Source of the DNA: Myxococcales bacterium
Lineage (GTDB): Bacteria; Myxococcota_C; UBA6777
Direction: 5' to 3'
Assembly: GCA_020632975.1 (NCBI GenBank)
Contig: JACKEL010000005.1
Coordinates: forward strand, 336,760-400,759
DNA: 64,000 nt
Positions 17,232-25,654 of the stretch are shown here, in pieces; position 1 is the first letter of the stretch; the number at the start of each line of letters is the position of its first letter. The position numbers and the translations under genes are program-made. The notes under the pieces are model-generated. The model was not told the origin of the DNA, did not search any database, and saw nothing but the letters and a program-made list of their open reading frames with translations.

Positions 17232-18671
17232 ATGTCAAAAAAGAAGCTTTATTTTGTATCCCTTGGCTGCCCCAAAAATCGCGTCGATAGCGAGATGATG
17301 CTTGGTATGGCAGGAGAGTCTGGTTATGAGTTGGTCGAAGACGCAGAAAGCGCCGATCTTCTCGTCGTCAACACTTGCAGCTTTATCGAACAAGCACGCC
17401 AAGAGTCGGTCGATGTCATCCTTGATCTCGCTGAACTTCGCACGCAACACGCAGACAAAAAACTCGTTGTCGCAGGCTGCCTCTCCCAGCGTTACCCAGA
17501 TCAACTTAAAGATGAGTTGCCCGAAGTCGATCACTTCCTTGGCACGGGACAAATCAACCGCTTCCAAGAGATCCTTCAAACAGAGGCACCGCGCGATCTC
17601 GCAGATGGCGCACCTGGCTGGCTCTACACGCATAACAGCCCGCGTCTTCAGTCCACACCTTTCTACACAGCCTACGTCAAGATCGCCGAAGGCTGCGACC
17701 GTACATGTTCATTTTGTGCGATCCCCTCTTTCCGAGGCAAGCAAAAGTCCCGTCCCATCGAAGACATCGTAGAAGAAGTTCGCCAACTGTGTGCGCGCGG
17801 CGTCAAAGAGATCAATCTTATCGCCCAAGAACTCAACGGATACGGACGCGATCTTCCGAAGTCTCCCTCTGGACAACGCATCGAACTGGCCGATCTGCTC
17901 GAAGCTCTCGAACAAGTCGAGCCAGGTCCTTTCTGGATTCGCCTTCTGTACATGTACCCCCACGGATTTAGCGACCGTCTCATCGGCGCCATCGCCAACT
18001 CCAAACGCGTCGTTCCGTACATCGATATGCCTCTCCAACACGCAAGCGACGCAGTATTGCGCAAGATGCGACGTGCAGGAAACGGCCAAGATATCCGCAA
18101 TCTCCTCGACAAACTCCGCGGCGCAGTCCCTGGCATCACGTTGCGAACGACCTTCCTCGTCGGTTTCCCAGGAGAGACCGAAGAAGACTTCCAACAACTC
18201 TACGACTTCATCCAAGAACAACGCTTTGACCGTGTTGGGATCTTCGCCTTCTCTCGCGAAGAAGGAACCGCTTCTCACGACCTGCCCGATCAAGTGGACC
18301 CCGAGATCGCAGAAGAACGACGACGCATCTTGTACGAACTCCAGACAGAGATCTCCAAAGAGAATCTTGATCGCTACCTGGGCCGCACCATCGAAGTCTT
18401 GGTCGAAGGCATCTCAGAAGAAAGCGAACTGCTTCTCGAAGGTCGCTTTGCAGGCCAAGCCCCCGATATCGACGGCACCATCTATATCAACGATGGACAA
18501 GCTATGCCCGGCGACATCGTGCAAGTAGAAGTCGAGCAAACGGGAGACCACGACCTTGTGGGTGGTATCGTTGCGCACGGCCCCGCAGAACCCCAGATCA
18601 TCACGATTCCCCCGTTGGTCCTGCAACACAGCCAAAAGCAAGATACACCCGACCAAAGCAACCAAAACTAA
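17232..18671 (+). CDS. rimO: Ribosomal protein S12 methylthiotransferase RimO
   Basis: This radical-SAM methylthiotransferase adds a methylthio group to the conserved Asp of ribosomal protein S12. The 479-aa protein has the three layers of the family. The N-terminal UPF0004 domain carries Cys13 (SLGCPKN), Cys49 (NTCSF) and Cys83 (AGCLSQR), which hold the auxiliary 4Fe-4S cluster. The radical-SAM core carries Cys155, Cys159 and Cys162 in EGCDRTCSFC. A C-terminal TRAM domain follows (about 380-450). The IPSFRGKQKSR sequence after the cluster motif is typical of RimO rather than MiaB. The last 25 residues are an extra polar tail. The modA ATG begins three bases after the rimO stop, an unusual operon link. 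Confidence 0.95.
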   Translation: MSKKKLYFVSLGCPKNRVDSEMMLGMAGESGYELVEDAESADLLVVNTCSFIEQARQESVDVILDLAELRTQHADKKLVVAGCLSQRYPDQLKDELPEVDHFLGTGQINRFQEILQTEAPRDLADGAPGWLYTHNSPRLQSTPFYTAYVKIAEGCDRTCSFCAIPSFRGKQKSRPIEDIVEEVRQLCARGVKEINLIAQELNGYGRDLPKSPSGQRIELADLLEALEQVEPGPFWIRLLYMYPHGFSDRLIGAIANSKRVVPYIDMPLQHASDAVLRKMRRAGNGQDIRNLLDKLRGAVPGITLRTTFLVGFPGETEEDFQQLYDFIQEQRFDRVGIFAFSREEGTASHDLPDQVDPEIAEERRRILYELQTEISKENLDRYLGRTIEVLVEGISEESELLLEGRFAGQAPDIDGTIYINDGQAMPGDIVQVEVEQTGDHDLVGGIVAHGPAEPQIITIPPLVLQHSQKQDTPDQSNQN

Positions 18672-18674
18672 GCC

Positions 18675-19586
18675 ATGCGCAAACCCTGCCTGCGATTCCT
18701 CCGTCCTTTTCTCCCCTCTTTCCTGTTTCCCTCACGCAAAAAGGCCATCCATCGGCGATCTTGGACAAGAGCATCGTCTCTGATGCTCGCAGTGTTTGTG
18801 CTCTGGGGTTCGATGGCTGCTTGTCAACGGCAGTCCAAACAACCGCCTTGCACACTGCGTATCGCCCTTGCAGCCAGTCTGACGCTGGCTTTTCAAAAGC
18901 TTGCCAAAGACTTCGAGCCCAAAGCCAAGTGCCGCATCCAGCTAGACATCGGATCTTCGGGGATCTTGCTGCGAAAGATCCAACGCGGCGCTCCTTTTGA
19001 TCTGTTCTTTTCTGCGGATCTGATCCCTGCGAAGTCCTTACACAAACTCGACCTTCGCAACCCTCCAATTATCCGAGACTTTGCATCCAATCGCTTGGTG
19101 CTGTTGCTTTCTCCACAAAACCCCTTCCAAGCCTCTTGGATACCCGCCAAAACAGCGGCAGCGGCAATCCCCGACGCACTGCGTTCATGGCTTATGCAAC
19201 CAACAACGCGGATGGTGCTAGGTGATCCCACGCATGTTCCCGCGGGTCGCTACGCGCGTGATGCACTCCATCGCATCGGGCTTTGGGCACACTTCCAAAA
19301 GACAGCCATCCGCGCCACGCATGTTCGTGCAGCCTTGCGCACTTTGCTCCAAGGTCATGCCCAAGTCGCGATCGTGTACGAAAGTGACGCATTATCCGCC
19401 CCCAAAGCGCGCATCCTTTACAAGTTCTCTCCCCAAACCAATCTTCCCATCCGTTACCAAGTGGCGACACTCCGCCAAAGTCCCCAAGTCCAAAGCTTTT
19501 TGCGGTATCTTCAGCAGCCATCCAGTCGTCAGATCTTACAAAAAGCGGGCTTTTTGCCACCCCTCACACAACACACGAGCCCATGA
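18675..19586 (+). CDS. modA: Molybdate ABC transporter substrate-binding lipoprotein
   Basis: The 303-aa protein fits ModA: LRIALAASLTLAFQKLAKDFE opens the domain, and Ser residues of AASLT and GSSGILLRKIQRGAPFDLFFSAD form the oxyanion pocket. VLGDPTHVPAGRYARDAL and AIVYESDAL are further family landmarks. The N-terminus has a long basic stretch, then a hydrophobic helix ending in MAAC (Cys50), a lipobox-like site, so the protein is probably a lipoprotein. ATG18675 is three bases after the rimO stop with no Shine-Dalgarno site, implying coupling; an internal ATG at 18783 could also start the signal sequence. Its stop overlaps the modBC start in ATGA. Confidence 0.9.
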   Translation: MRKPCLRFLRPFLPSFLFPSRKKAIHRRSWTRASSLMLAVFVLWGSMAACQRQSKQPPCTLRIALAASLTLAFQKLAKDFEPKAKCRIQLDIGSSGILLRKIQRGAPFDLFFSADLIPAKSLHKLDLRNPPIIRDFASNRLVLLLSPQNPFQASWIPAKTAAAAIPDALRSWLMQPTTRMVLGDPTHVPAGRYARDALHRIGLWAHFQKTAIRATHVRAALRTLLQGHAQVAIVYESDALSAPKARILYKFSPQTNLPIRYQVATLRQSPQVQSFLRYLQQPSSRQILQKAGFLPPLTQHTSP

Positions 19587-21088
19587 CACTCTCTCCCCCA
19601 GAACAACAAGCGATCTGGCTATCCTTGCAAACGGGCCTATGGTCGGTTCTTTTGGGTCTTCCTTGGGCTTTGCTTTTCGGTTGGTTGTTGGCGCGGCGGG
19701 AGTTCTTTGGCAAGTCTTTGGTTGAAACGCTGCTTTCCCTACCTTTGGTCTTACCTCCCATCGTGACGGGCTATGCGCTGCTTTACCTGTTTCGTCCCAA
19801 GGGATGGCTTGGTTCGCTGTTGACTTCGTGGGGCATCTCGATTCCTTTTTCGCGCACAGCTCTCTTTCTTGCGGCGGCTTTGGTGTCCTTCCCTTTGTTG
19901 CTGCACGCGATACAACTCGCTTTTTCGCAGATCGACCCGCGCCTCGAAACAGCCGCACAACTTCTTGGCGCCAGTAAGATCCGCGCTTTTTGGGAGGTCA
20001 CGTTTCCCTTGGCTTGGCGTGGTATCGTGGGAGGCTCGATCTTGGCCTTTACACGAAGCCTTGGGGAGTTTGGGGCGACGGTGATCTTTGCAGGGAACAC
20101 CCCTGGCCTGACCCAAACCATCCCTTTGGCGATCTATACCTTCGATCAGTCGGGGACTTCCCAACACGAAGCGATGGCCCAACGCTTGGTTTGGGTCGCG
20201 ATTGGATTGGCACTTTTCGCGAATGCTCTGGGGCAATACGTACTTAAATCACCCAAGGCCCCTAAAAAGCCAAGCCATCCCACAACAGAATACGACGATC
20301 TCGACCTACCCACCGAGCTTTCGAAGCCTCTTCTTCAAACCATGGTCCCCGTCGAAGAGCCATCATTGCGCGCGCACTTTACCAAAAAGTTGCCTCACTT
20401 TTCTTTGGATATCTCGTTAGAGCTTTCGCAAGGAATCTACGCGCTTTGCGGTCCGTCGGGCAGCGGAAAGACGACCATCTTGCACTGTATCGCGGGCCTA
20501 CAATCCCCAAACCAAGGGCAGATCTCTTTGGGAGCTCATCACCTGTTCGATCAGGCCACGCACCGCGACATCGCGCCCCAAAAAAGACACATCACACTGG
20601 TTTCACAAGAAAAACTGCTGTTCCCGCATCTACGCGTTCGCCAAAATATCATGTACGGATGGCGGCATCTTTCCGAAGCCCAAAAGCACCTTCAACCCGA
20701 AGAAATCGCACGTATCCTTCATATCGAACATCTTTTGGATCGTTTTCCTTCGACGCTTTCGGGTGGAGAGCAACAACGTGTCGCCATCGCGCGCGCAATC
20801 GCCGCTCATCCCAAGCTTTTGCTTCTCGACGAGCCCACCAGCCATCTCGATCCAGCCAATGCCCAAAGGCTGTTGTTGTTGCTCCAACACTTACAGCAAA
20901 GGCTCGCCCTTCCCATCCTGTTGACTTCGCACGACCAAGCTTTTATCCAAGCCATCGCGACGAAGACCTACCGATTGTCTCAAGGGAAATTGGAAGAAGT
21001 AGATGAGAGTGCAAAAGCACCAAAGGATGGGAGTCTTGGAGGGAGAAGTAAGGAAGAAGGGAACAGCACAGAGGAAGAAAAGCCCTAA
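19583..21088 (+). CDS. modBC: Fused molybdate ABC transporter permease-ATPase (ModB-ModC)
   Basis: This single 501-aa polypeptide joins two normally separate subunits. Residues 1-225 are ModB: several membrane helices and the EAA-type loop TAAQLLGASKIRAFWEVTFPL. Then comes an approximately 40-residue linker. From about 265 it is ModC: Walker A GPSGSGKTT starting at residue 290, Q-loop region TLVSQEKLLFPHL, signature LSGGEQQR near 393 and Walker B LLLLDEPTSHLDP. The C-terminal Mop/TOBE domain that senses molybdate in classical ModC is absent; the protein ends in a Gly/Lys/Glu-rich tail. Together with ModA it should import molybdate for molybdoenzymes. The ATG overlaps the modA stop by four bases, and the 3' end overlaps the convergent cpoB-like gene by four bases. 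Confidence 0.92.
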   Translation: MTLSPPEQQAIWLSLQTGLWSVLLGLPWALLFGWLLARREFFGKSLVETLLSLPLVLPPIVTGYALLYLFRPKGWLGSLLTSWGISIPFSRTALFLAAALVSFPLLLHAIQLAFSQIDPRLETAAQLLGASKIRAFWEVTFPLAWRGIVGGSILAFTRSLGEFGATVIFAGNTPGLTQTIPLAIYTFDQSGTSQHEAMAQRLVWVAIGLALFANALGQYVLKSPKAPKKPSHPTTEYDDLDLPTELSKPLLQTMVPVEEPSLRAHFTKKLPHFSLDISLELSQGIYALCGPSGSGKTTILHCIAGLQSPNQGQISLGAHHLFDQATHRDIAPQKRHITLVSQEKLLFPHLRVRQNIMYGWRHLSEAQKHLQPEEIARILHIEHLLDRFPSTLSGGEQQRVAIARAIAAHPKLLLLDEPTSHLDPANAQRLLLLLQHLQQRLALPILLTSHDQAFIQAIATKTYRLSQGKLEEVDESAKAPKDGSLGGRSKEEGNSTEEEKP

Positions 21089-21969
21089 CGACGGCGGCGT
21101 TTTTTGCAGAAACGAGAAGAGCGGCGATAGAACTGACGCGCATCTTTCGCAAGTTTGGGGGCTTGGCGGCGATAGCGAGAGAGTTGCAAAAAGTAACGAC
21201 GCCCAGCGCTACATTGACCGTTTTGGTAACTCAGAAGACCCAAACGAAACAAAGCACGCGGAACTTCGGACTCATTCGGATACTTTTTGATGATGGTGCT
21301 GTACGCAAGCAACGCAGGACTCAACTCTTTGCGCTTTCGGTGGATATCGCCGATGTACAAATAGGCGTTGTCTGCGAGAGGATGAGAGCCAAAGTTCTGG
21401 GTAAACTTCTTAAAGTCTTTCATCGCCTCATCAAACTTCTGCGCTTTGTAAGCATCGCGAGCCCGTGCGAAAAGCTTCGCAGGGATGGCCTGTTCAGAAA
21501 GAAGCTTTTGGTTGCGCAAAAGTTCTTCGTAGCGTTTTTGGATATCTTGGTACTTCTTCTCTTGTTCGGGTTGTTTTTGCATCACGTCTTTGATGACCTG
21601 CTGCAACTCTTCCACTTGACCAAGAGACTTTTGGAAGTTTTCTTGGAGTTTTTGCATCGTCGTAAACATCTCTGCAACGCCGCCTTGACCGCGTTGTACA
21701 GTGTCTTTGAGTTTATCGAGGGTGCTTCTCGAACGCGACAACTCCGCACGAGCTTTGGACAACTCAGCTTTCAAACGCACGACATCTGTTTTGTAATGGT
21801 CTTCTAGCTTTTTAAGTCGATCACGCTGCTCTCGCTTAAACAAAGTCAACTGTGTTTCCAAGACTTTACGAGCATTCACTTCTCGTTGGAGTTCACTGGT
21901 GGTCGCAAAACAGCCTGTCATCGACAAGCTCAGAAACAACACAACCAATCCCTTCGAACGCTTCTGCAT
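21085..21969 (-). CDS. CpoB/YbgF-like TPR lipoprotein (copy 1)
   Basis: The 294-aa lipoprotein precursor has lipobox SMTGC with Cys20. A long coiled coil (about 25-165, Gln/Glu/Lys/Leu-rich) is followed by a C-terminal TPR domain (about 170-270: YKAQKFDEAMKDFKKFTQNF, ADNAYLYIGDIHRK, FRLGLLSYQNGQC). It ends in a very basic tail (RFCKKRRRR). The order coiled coil then YbgF-type TPR is that of CpoB, the Tol-Pal-associated coordinator of outer-membrane constriction and PBP1B activity. ATG21969 has GGAG eight bases upstream. It follows the second CpoB-like gene by 32 bases, and both follow the Pal-like gene. The basic Cys-containing end is not typical. Confidence 0.78.
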   Translation of the reverse strand: MQKRSKGLVVLFLSLSMTGCFATTSELQREVNARKVLETQLTLFKREQRDRLKKLEDHYKTDVVRLKAELSKARAELSRSRSTLDKLKDTVQRGQGGVAEMFTTMQKLQENFQKSLGQVEELQQVIKDVMQKQPEQEKKYQDIQKRYEELLRNQKLLSEQAIPAKLFARARDAYKAQKFDEAMKDFKKFTQNFGSHPLADNAYLYIGDIHRKRKELSPALLAYSTIIKKYPNESEVPRALFRLGLLSYQNGQCSAGRRYFLQLSRYRRQAPKLAKDARQFYRRSSRFCKKRRRR

Positions 21970-22001
21970 CCATCACTCTCCAAAACCGTGCTGCCTTCGC
22001 C

Positions 22002-22808
22002 CTAGCGTCGACAAAGACGCCGTGCGTTGCGCAGCTTTTCACGCGCTTCTTCTCGATAAGGCGACGACGGGTAGCGCTTGATCAAGAGTCTCAAAAAGGC
22101 CTTGCCTGCGTTGCAATCCTTCATACGAAAGAACACTTGGCCCAACTTGAGATACGCCTTATCGACTTGATCACCCGTCTTAAACTTCTTGAGGACAGCG
22201 TTGTAATACAAGCTCGCTTGGACATAGCTGTTTAGCTCGTAAAAACAATCCCCAATCATGATGTAGGCATCGTCTGTGTAAGGGTCCGCAGGATACTTCT
22301 TCACAAACTCCTTCAGACGATCCCGTGCTTGCTCATAACGTTTGTTGTCGTACAGAGCCTTTGCCGCTTTGAAAAGCCCTTCTGTCGAGACGATCTGCAC
22401 AGTCGTGGCATCGCCTTTTTTGGCAGCAGGGTCACCAAAGCTCGCGCTGTAAGCAGCATACAACTTGTCATGTTGCTCTTTCAATTTATTGAAAGATGAT
22501 TCCAAAAGTTGGTAACGCCCCAAGAGTTGTTGGTAATCACGACGCAACTCATCCAACTTGGAGTCGAACTCCGCAAAGTTCACGCGCCCTTCCTTCGTAA
22601 AGTTTTTCAACACTTTGTTGATCTTTACGAGTTCTCCTTGCGCTTTTTTCATGTCGTCCAAAAGCCGTTGCTGGTTGCTGGAAAGGTCACTGAGTTGGGT
22701 TTTCATGCGCACCTGCTCGGTCTCGACCTTTTGCAGGTCACCTTGCGTCGCACACCCCAATGAACCAAACGCCACAACAAACCAAAGAAGAACGTGCTTG
22801 GCCTTCAT
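22002..22808 (-). CDS. CpoB/YbgF-like TPR lipoprotein (copy 2)
   Basis: The 268-aa lipoprotein precursor has lipobox SLGC with Cys19. It has the same layout as its neighbour: an N-terminal coiled coil (about 22-140) and a TPR domain (about 160-262) with ALYDNKRYEQARDRLKEFV, YTDDAYIMIGDCFYELN and KAYLKLGQVFFRMKDCNAG. This matches CpoB/YbgF family repeats more closely than the downstream copy. ATG22808 has GGGAG about seven bases upstream and begins the signal peptide, so the longer frame to 22895 is not used. It is separated from the Pal-like gene by about 200 bases with a terminator-like hairpin, and from the other copy by 32 bases. Confidence 0.82.
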   Translation of the reverse strand: MKAKHVLLWFVVAFGSLGCATQGDLQKVETEQVRMKTQLSDLSSNQQRLLDDMKKAQGELVKINKVLKNFTKEGRVNFAEFDSKLDELRRDYQQLLGRYQLLESSFNKLKEQHDKLYAAYSASFGDPAAKKGDATTVQIVSTEGLFKAAKALYDNKRYEQARDRLKEFVKKYPADPYTDDAYIMIGDCFYELNSYVQASLYYNAVLKKFKTGDQVDKAYLKLGQVFFRMKDCNAGKAFLRLLIKRYPSSPYREEAREKLRNARRLCRR

Positions 22809-22902
22809 CCAAAAATCTCCCACCAAAGAAACAAGCCAACCACACAACCACGTGTGGGGCTTGTTCTCAGGACATCTTTGCGGCCTTGGGGCCACAATCT
22901 TT

Positions 22903-22947
22903 CACCACAAACAAACAAGCCCCGAAGGAATCACTCGCTTCAGGGCT
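22903..22947 (-). terminator. Probable intrinsic terminator after the Pal-like gene
   Basis: On the minus strand AGCCC-T-GAAG, a ten-base loop, CTTC-G-GGGCT gives a nine-pair stem with one mismatch. It is followed by TTGTTTGTTTGTGG. It lies 65 bases after the Pal-like stop, so read-through to the cpoB-like genes is probably reduced. Confidence 0.5.
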
Positions 22948-23011
22948 CAAAAAAAATGCCTCATCTTGCTTTTGAAGGCTTTAGACGAGACATCATCCAT
23001 CTTCTTCTTTT

Positions 23012-23917
23012 TTAGGGGCAGCTATCGCGCAATTCAAAGACTGCGCGACGGTTTTTCTGGTGTTGTTCATCCGTCGATGCATTGGGAACTTCAGGTTCTT
23101 CTTTCCCTTTGGACACCACACCGCAGAAACGGCTGCTGTCCACACCCAACTTGGTGAGGTACGAACGTGCAGACTTCGCACGACGCTCACCCAAACGGAT
23201 GTTGTACTCACGTGTGCCGCGCTCGTCGCAGTGACCCGTGATCAAGATCTTCTTGTCTTTCATCTTGGTGATACAAGTGACGTTCTCTTTCAACGTTTCT
23301 TTTGCATCACTGCGGATGAAGGAGCGGTTGTAGTCGTAATAGACTTTCTTCAACTCGCAAGCGTCTTCGACACACTGGCCATTTTCACACTTTTTGCCTG
23401 CTGCACAGGGTTTCGACCCAGAGCAACCGCCCACACACTGACGCTCACAGCTTCCAGAGCCCGTGGACTTACAGATTTGTTGTCCAGGACAGTCGGCGTC
23501 TTGAGAGCATGGTGGAGGCTTATCAACACATTGGTGGCTTTTGCAAACTTTACAAGTATCGCCATCACAAGGATTGTCGCCGTCGTTTTCACAGATCCAT
23601 TTACAACCAAGTGTGTTGGGATCACAGCGCTTGCCACCAGGACAGGTGATGTCCCCACAGGTCTTTTCAACACATTTGTAGCCTTCGCACTTTTGACGCT
23701 CACCGCAGTCTTTTTCGTTGCGACACTCTTGGCATTGACCTTGGACACAGAAGTAGTTTTTCTTCGCCGCGTTTCCTTCTTTGTCAGGGCGGCAGTGCTT
23801 GTCACTATCACATTTGGGCCATGGTGGCTCACAAGCTGAGAAGACGATCCAACCCACACCAAGCACAGACAACAGCAACCACCTGCGAACGAGGGCCGCA
23901 AGATTCGTAGCGTACAT
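23012..23917 (-). CDS. Pal/OmpA-family lipoprotein with a Cys-rich insert
   Basis: The 301-aa lipoprotein precursor has hydrophobic residues 12-27 and lipid-attachment candidate Cys29 (FSAC). Residues about 34-190 are Cys-rich, with EB-module-like repeats (CGERQKCEGYKCVE, CPGGKRCDPNTLGC, CAAGKKCENGQCVE). Residues about 195-300 form an OmpA-like peptidoglycan-binding domain: VYYDYNRSFIRSDAKETL, TGHCDERGTREYNIRLGERRA and NRRAVFEL, which is the Pal signature. Pal anchors the outer membrane to peptidoglycan and works with CpoB, encoded just downstream. The Cys-rich spacer is not part of classical Pal. ATG23917 is chosen: AGGAG lies six bases before it but abuts the alternative ATG23923. Confidence 0.85.
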   Translation of the reverse strand: MYATNLAALVRRWLLLSVLGVGWIVFSACEPPWPKCDSDKHCRPDKEGNAAKKNYFCVQGQCQECRNEKDCGERQKCEGYKCVEKTCGDITCPGGKRCDPNTLGCKWICENDGDNPCDGDTCKVCKSHQCVDKPPPCSQDADCPGQQICKSTGSGSCERQCVGGCSGSKPCAAGKKCENGQCVEDACELKKVYYDYNRSFIRSDAKETLKENVTCITKMKDKKILITGHCDERGTREYNIRLGERRAKSARSYLTKLGVDSSRFCGVVSKGKEEPEVPNASTDEQHQKNRRAVFELRDSCP

Positions 23918-24328
23918 GTTCATCTCCTACACGATCTGCTGAGAATTCGAGAATTCAAGGCCTGTGAGTACGCGCTTTGGCTGCGGAATTCTCTCTTTCG
24001 CTTCACAAGGACTTCTTGTGCAGAACCATCCACACAAAAAGGTAAAAGCAGCCTTTTGGTATCTGATAACGGGCTCGCTGTCAACTTTCTATCATAGCTT
24101 CCACAAAGCAAAAAGGGCCACGCCACACGCAGGTCATCACGACCCTTCCTTACGAAAGAATCGCAACCGACAGGGATAGCCGCATTTTCGTGATGGATAC
24201 TTCTGAGAAGACAGGAAACCCTCCACATCGACGCATAACCTACGCGATATGTCGCAGGGCGATTCGCACGAAGTCCGCACAAAGTCAAGCACACAATGCT
24301 CTTGGAAAAGACTCAGAAGAAGAGAAAA
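23918..24328. other. 411-base region upstream of the Pal-like gene
   Basis: It carries a minus-strand TTGACA (24084-24079) with a poor -10, a CACAAG-GACTT-CTTGTG dyad at 24004-24020, and a direct repeat AGAATTC-G-AGAATTC near 23941-23955. No coding frame is convincing. Confidence 0.5.
24056..24084 (-). promoter_or_regulatory. Possible promoter of the Pal-like gene
   Basis: A minus-strand perfect TTGACA (24084-24079) is followed, after 17 bases, by TACCAA (24061-24056), matching three of six -10 positions. The dyad at 24004-24020 would lie in the leader about 45 bases downstream. Confidence 0.3.
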
Positions 24329-25654
24329 TCACGCATCTATGGGAAAAAACACGCAAAAGCACGCACCGCCTAAAACCTCAGAGGTCTTGACGTCCACGCT
24401 GCCCCCATAAGACTCAACTGTCTGTGCCACGCTATAAAGCCCCAGCCCCGATCCGCTCATGTGTCGTTTCCACGTCTTCTCTTTTTCTTGTTGCTCCACA
24501 AGGCTCTCAGATGCCGCATCACGGGGGACATCCGCCTCCCCAGCGAGTCGTTTTGTCGTAAAGAAGGGATCAAAGATGCGCCCCCTCAGCTCCACAGGCA
24601 CGCCCGGACCATTATCATGCAGCGCAAAACACAAAGAAGACTCGTGCTGGAACAGTTGAAAATGCAGTTTGGGTTCAGCCACCCCCAAAAGTGCATCCAA
24701 TGCATTTCGTATCAGGTTCCCAAAGATCTGAGAGAAATCAGCATAATTCATATAGATCTTTGGAAGCTTTTCTTGAAAATCGAAAGAAAGACTCACACGA
24801 TGACGAAGAAAAGCATCCGCCTGAAGGAAGTTCAACTCTTGGCGCACGCTCTCCTCAAGAGACAACCACAGCTTGCCTGCCGCCTGCTCCATCCGACTTT
24901 TGGAGATAAGGTTCTGCGTAAGCGCCTGAATCCTCTCAACAGCTTCCATCACAACACGCAACGAAGGACGCCAAACCACAGGAGGATAGCCATTTTCTTC
25001 TTCGAACTGTTCCAAGCGTTCGCTCAGTTCCTCCGCATGACCGAGGATTAAACCCAATGGGGTGTTTACATTGTGACAAATCCCTTGCACCAAGGCCCCA
25101 ATGGCAGCTTGCTTTTGCTGACGTAACAGATCCTCTTGGGTCTTGTGCAAGCGACTGTTGGCCTCTCGAAGCTCTCGATCCGCGACGAGCAATCGCTCAT
25201 TTGTCTCTTTCAAATCAAGGATATACTTCTTTTCCGCAAGATCATCTTGGTGTTTCTGCACCGCACGGTCCAAGATCGCAAGCAACCCCTCGGGCTTAAA
25301 AGGCTTCTCCATCAAATGAAACAGATTCAACCGATTGATGGCCTCGATGGTATCAGGCTTTTGGAGCCTCCCCGACAAAAGAACTTGTATCGCTTCGGGT
25401 TGGACCTTCTTCGCGACCTCCAAAAAGTCGATCCCTGTGTACCCTGGGAAGAGATCAAACTGAAAGTCGACCAACATCACGGTGACAGGGTGCGTTTCGA
25501 TAAACTTTAAGGCATCTTCATAATGCGAAAATCCATGCGCGACCCACGGTGTCGAAGTGTGGATCAAAGAGACCAACCCCCGTAAAACAAGCTCATTATC
25601 TTCCAAGACCAAAAGTTCGGTTTGTTTGACCAACCAACGTTTTTGTTCACTCAT
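24329..25654 (-). CDS. Receiver-domain histidine kinase
   Basis: The 441-aa cytosolic protein has an N-terminal receiver domain with acidic residues Glu18-Asp19, phospho-acceptor Asp63 (LVDFQ) and conserved Lys117. A coiled-coil linker (about 130-180) follows. The HisKA dimerisation domain has His194 in GICHNVNTPLG. The HATPase_c domain has NIRNALDAL, DNGPG and SGSGLGLYSV. The order receiver then kinase, without a membrane segment, is that of hybrid sensors that take phosphoryl input from a partner. The ATP-lid between FDPFFTTK and GSGLG carries an about 35-residue charged insert. The start at ATG25654 is poorly supported because AAAGAG abuts it. No dedicated response regulator is adjacent; the divergent gene is the VWA-MopE giant. 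Confidence 0.88.
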   Translation of the reverse strand: MSEQKRWLVKQTELLVLEDNELVLRGLVSLIHTSTPWVAHGFSHYEDALKFIETHPVTVMLVDFQFDLFPGYTGIDFLEVAKKVQPEAIQVLLSGRLQKPDTIEAINRLNLFHLMEKPFKPEGLLAILDRAVQKHQDDLAEKKYILDLKETNERLLVADRELREANSRLHKTQEDLLRQQKQAAIGALVQGICHNVNTPLGLILGHAEELSERLEQFEEENGYPPVVWRPSLRVVMEAVERIQALTQNLISKSRMEQAAGKLWLSLEESVRQELNFLQADAFLRHRVSLSFDFQEKLPKIYMNYADFSQIFGNLIRNALDALLGVAEPKLHFQLFQHESSLCFALHDNGPGVPVELRGRIFDPFFTTKRLAGEADVPRDAASESLVEQQEKEKTWKRHMSGSGLGLYSVAQTVESYGGSVDVKTSEVLGGACFCVFFPIDA

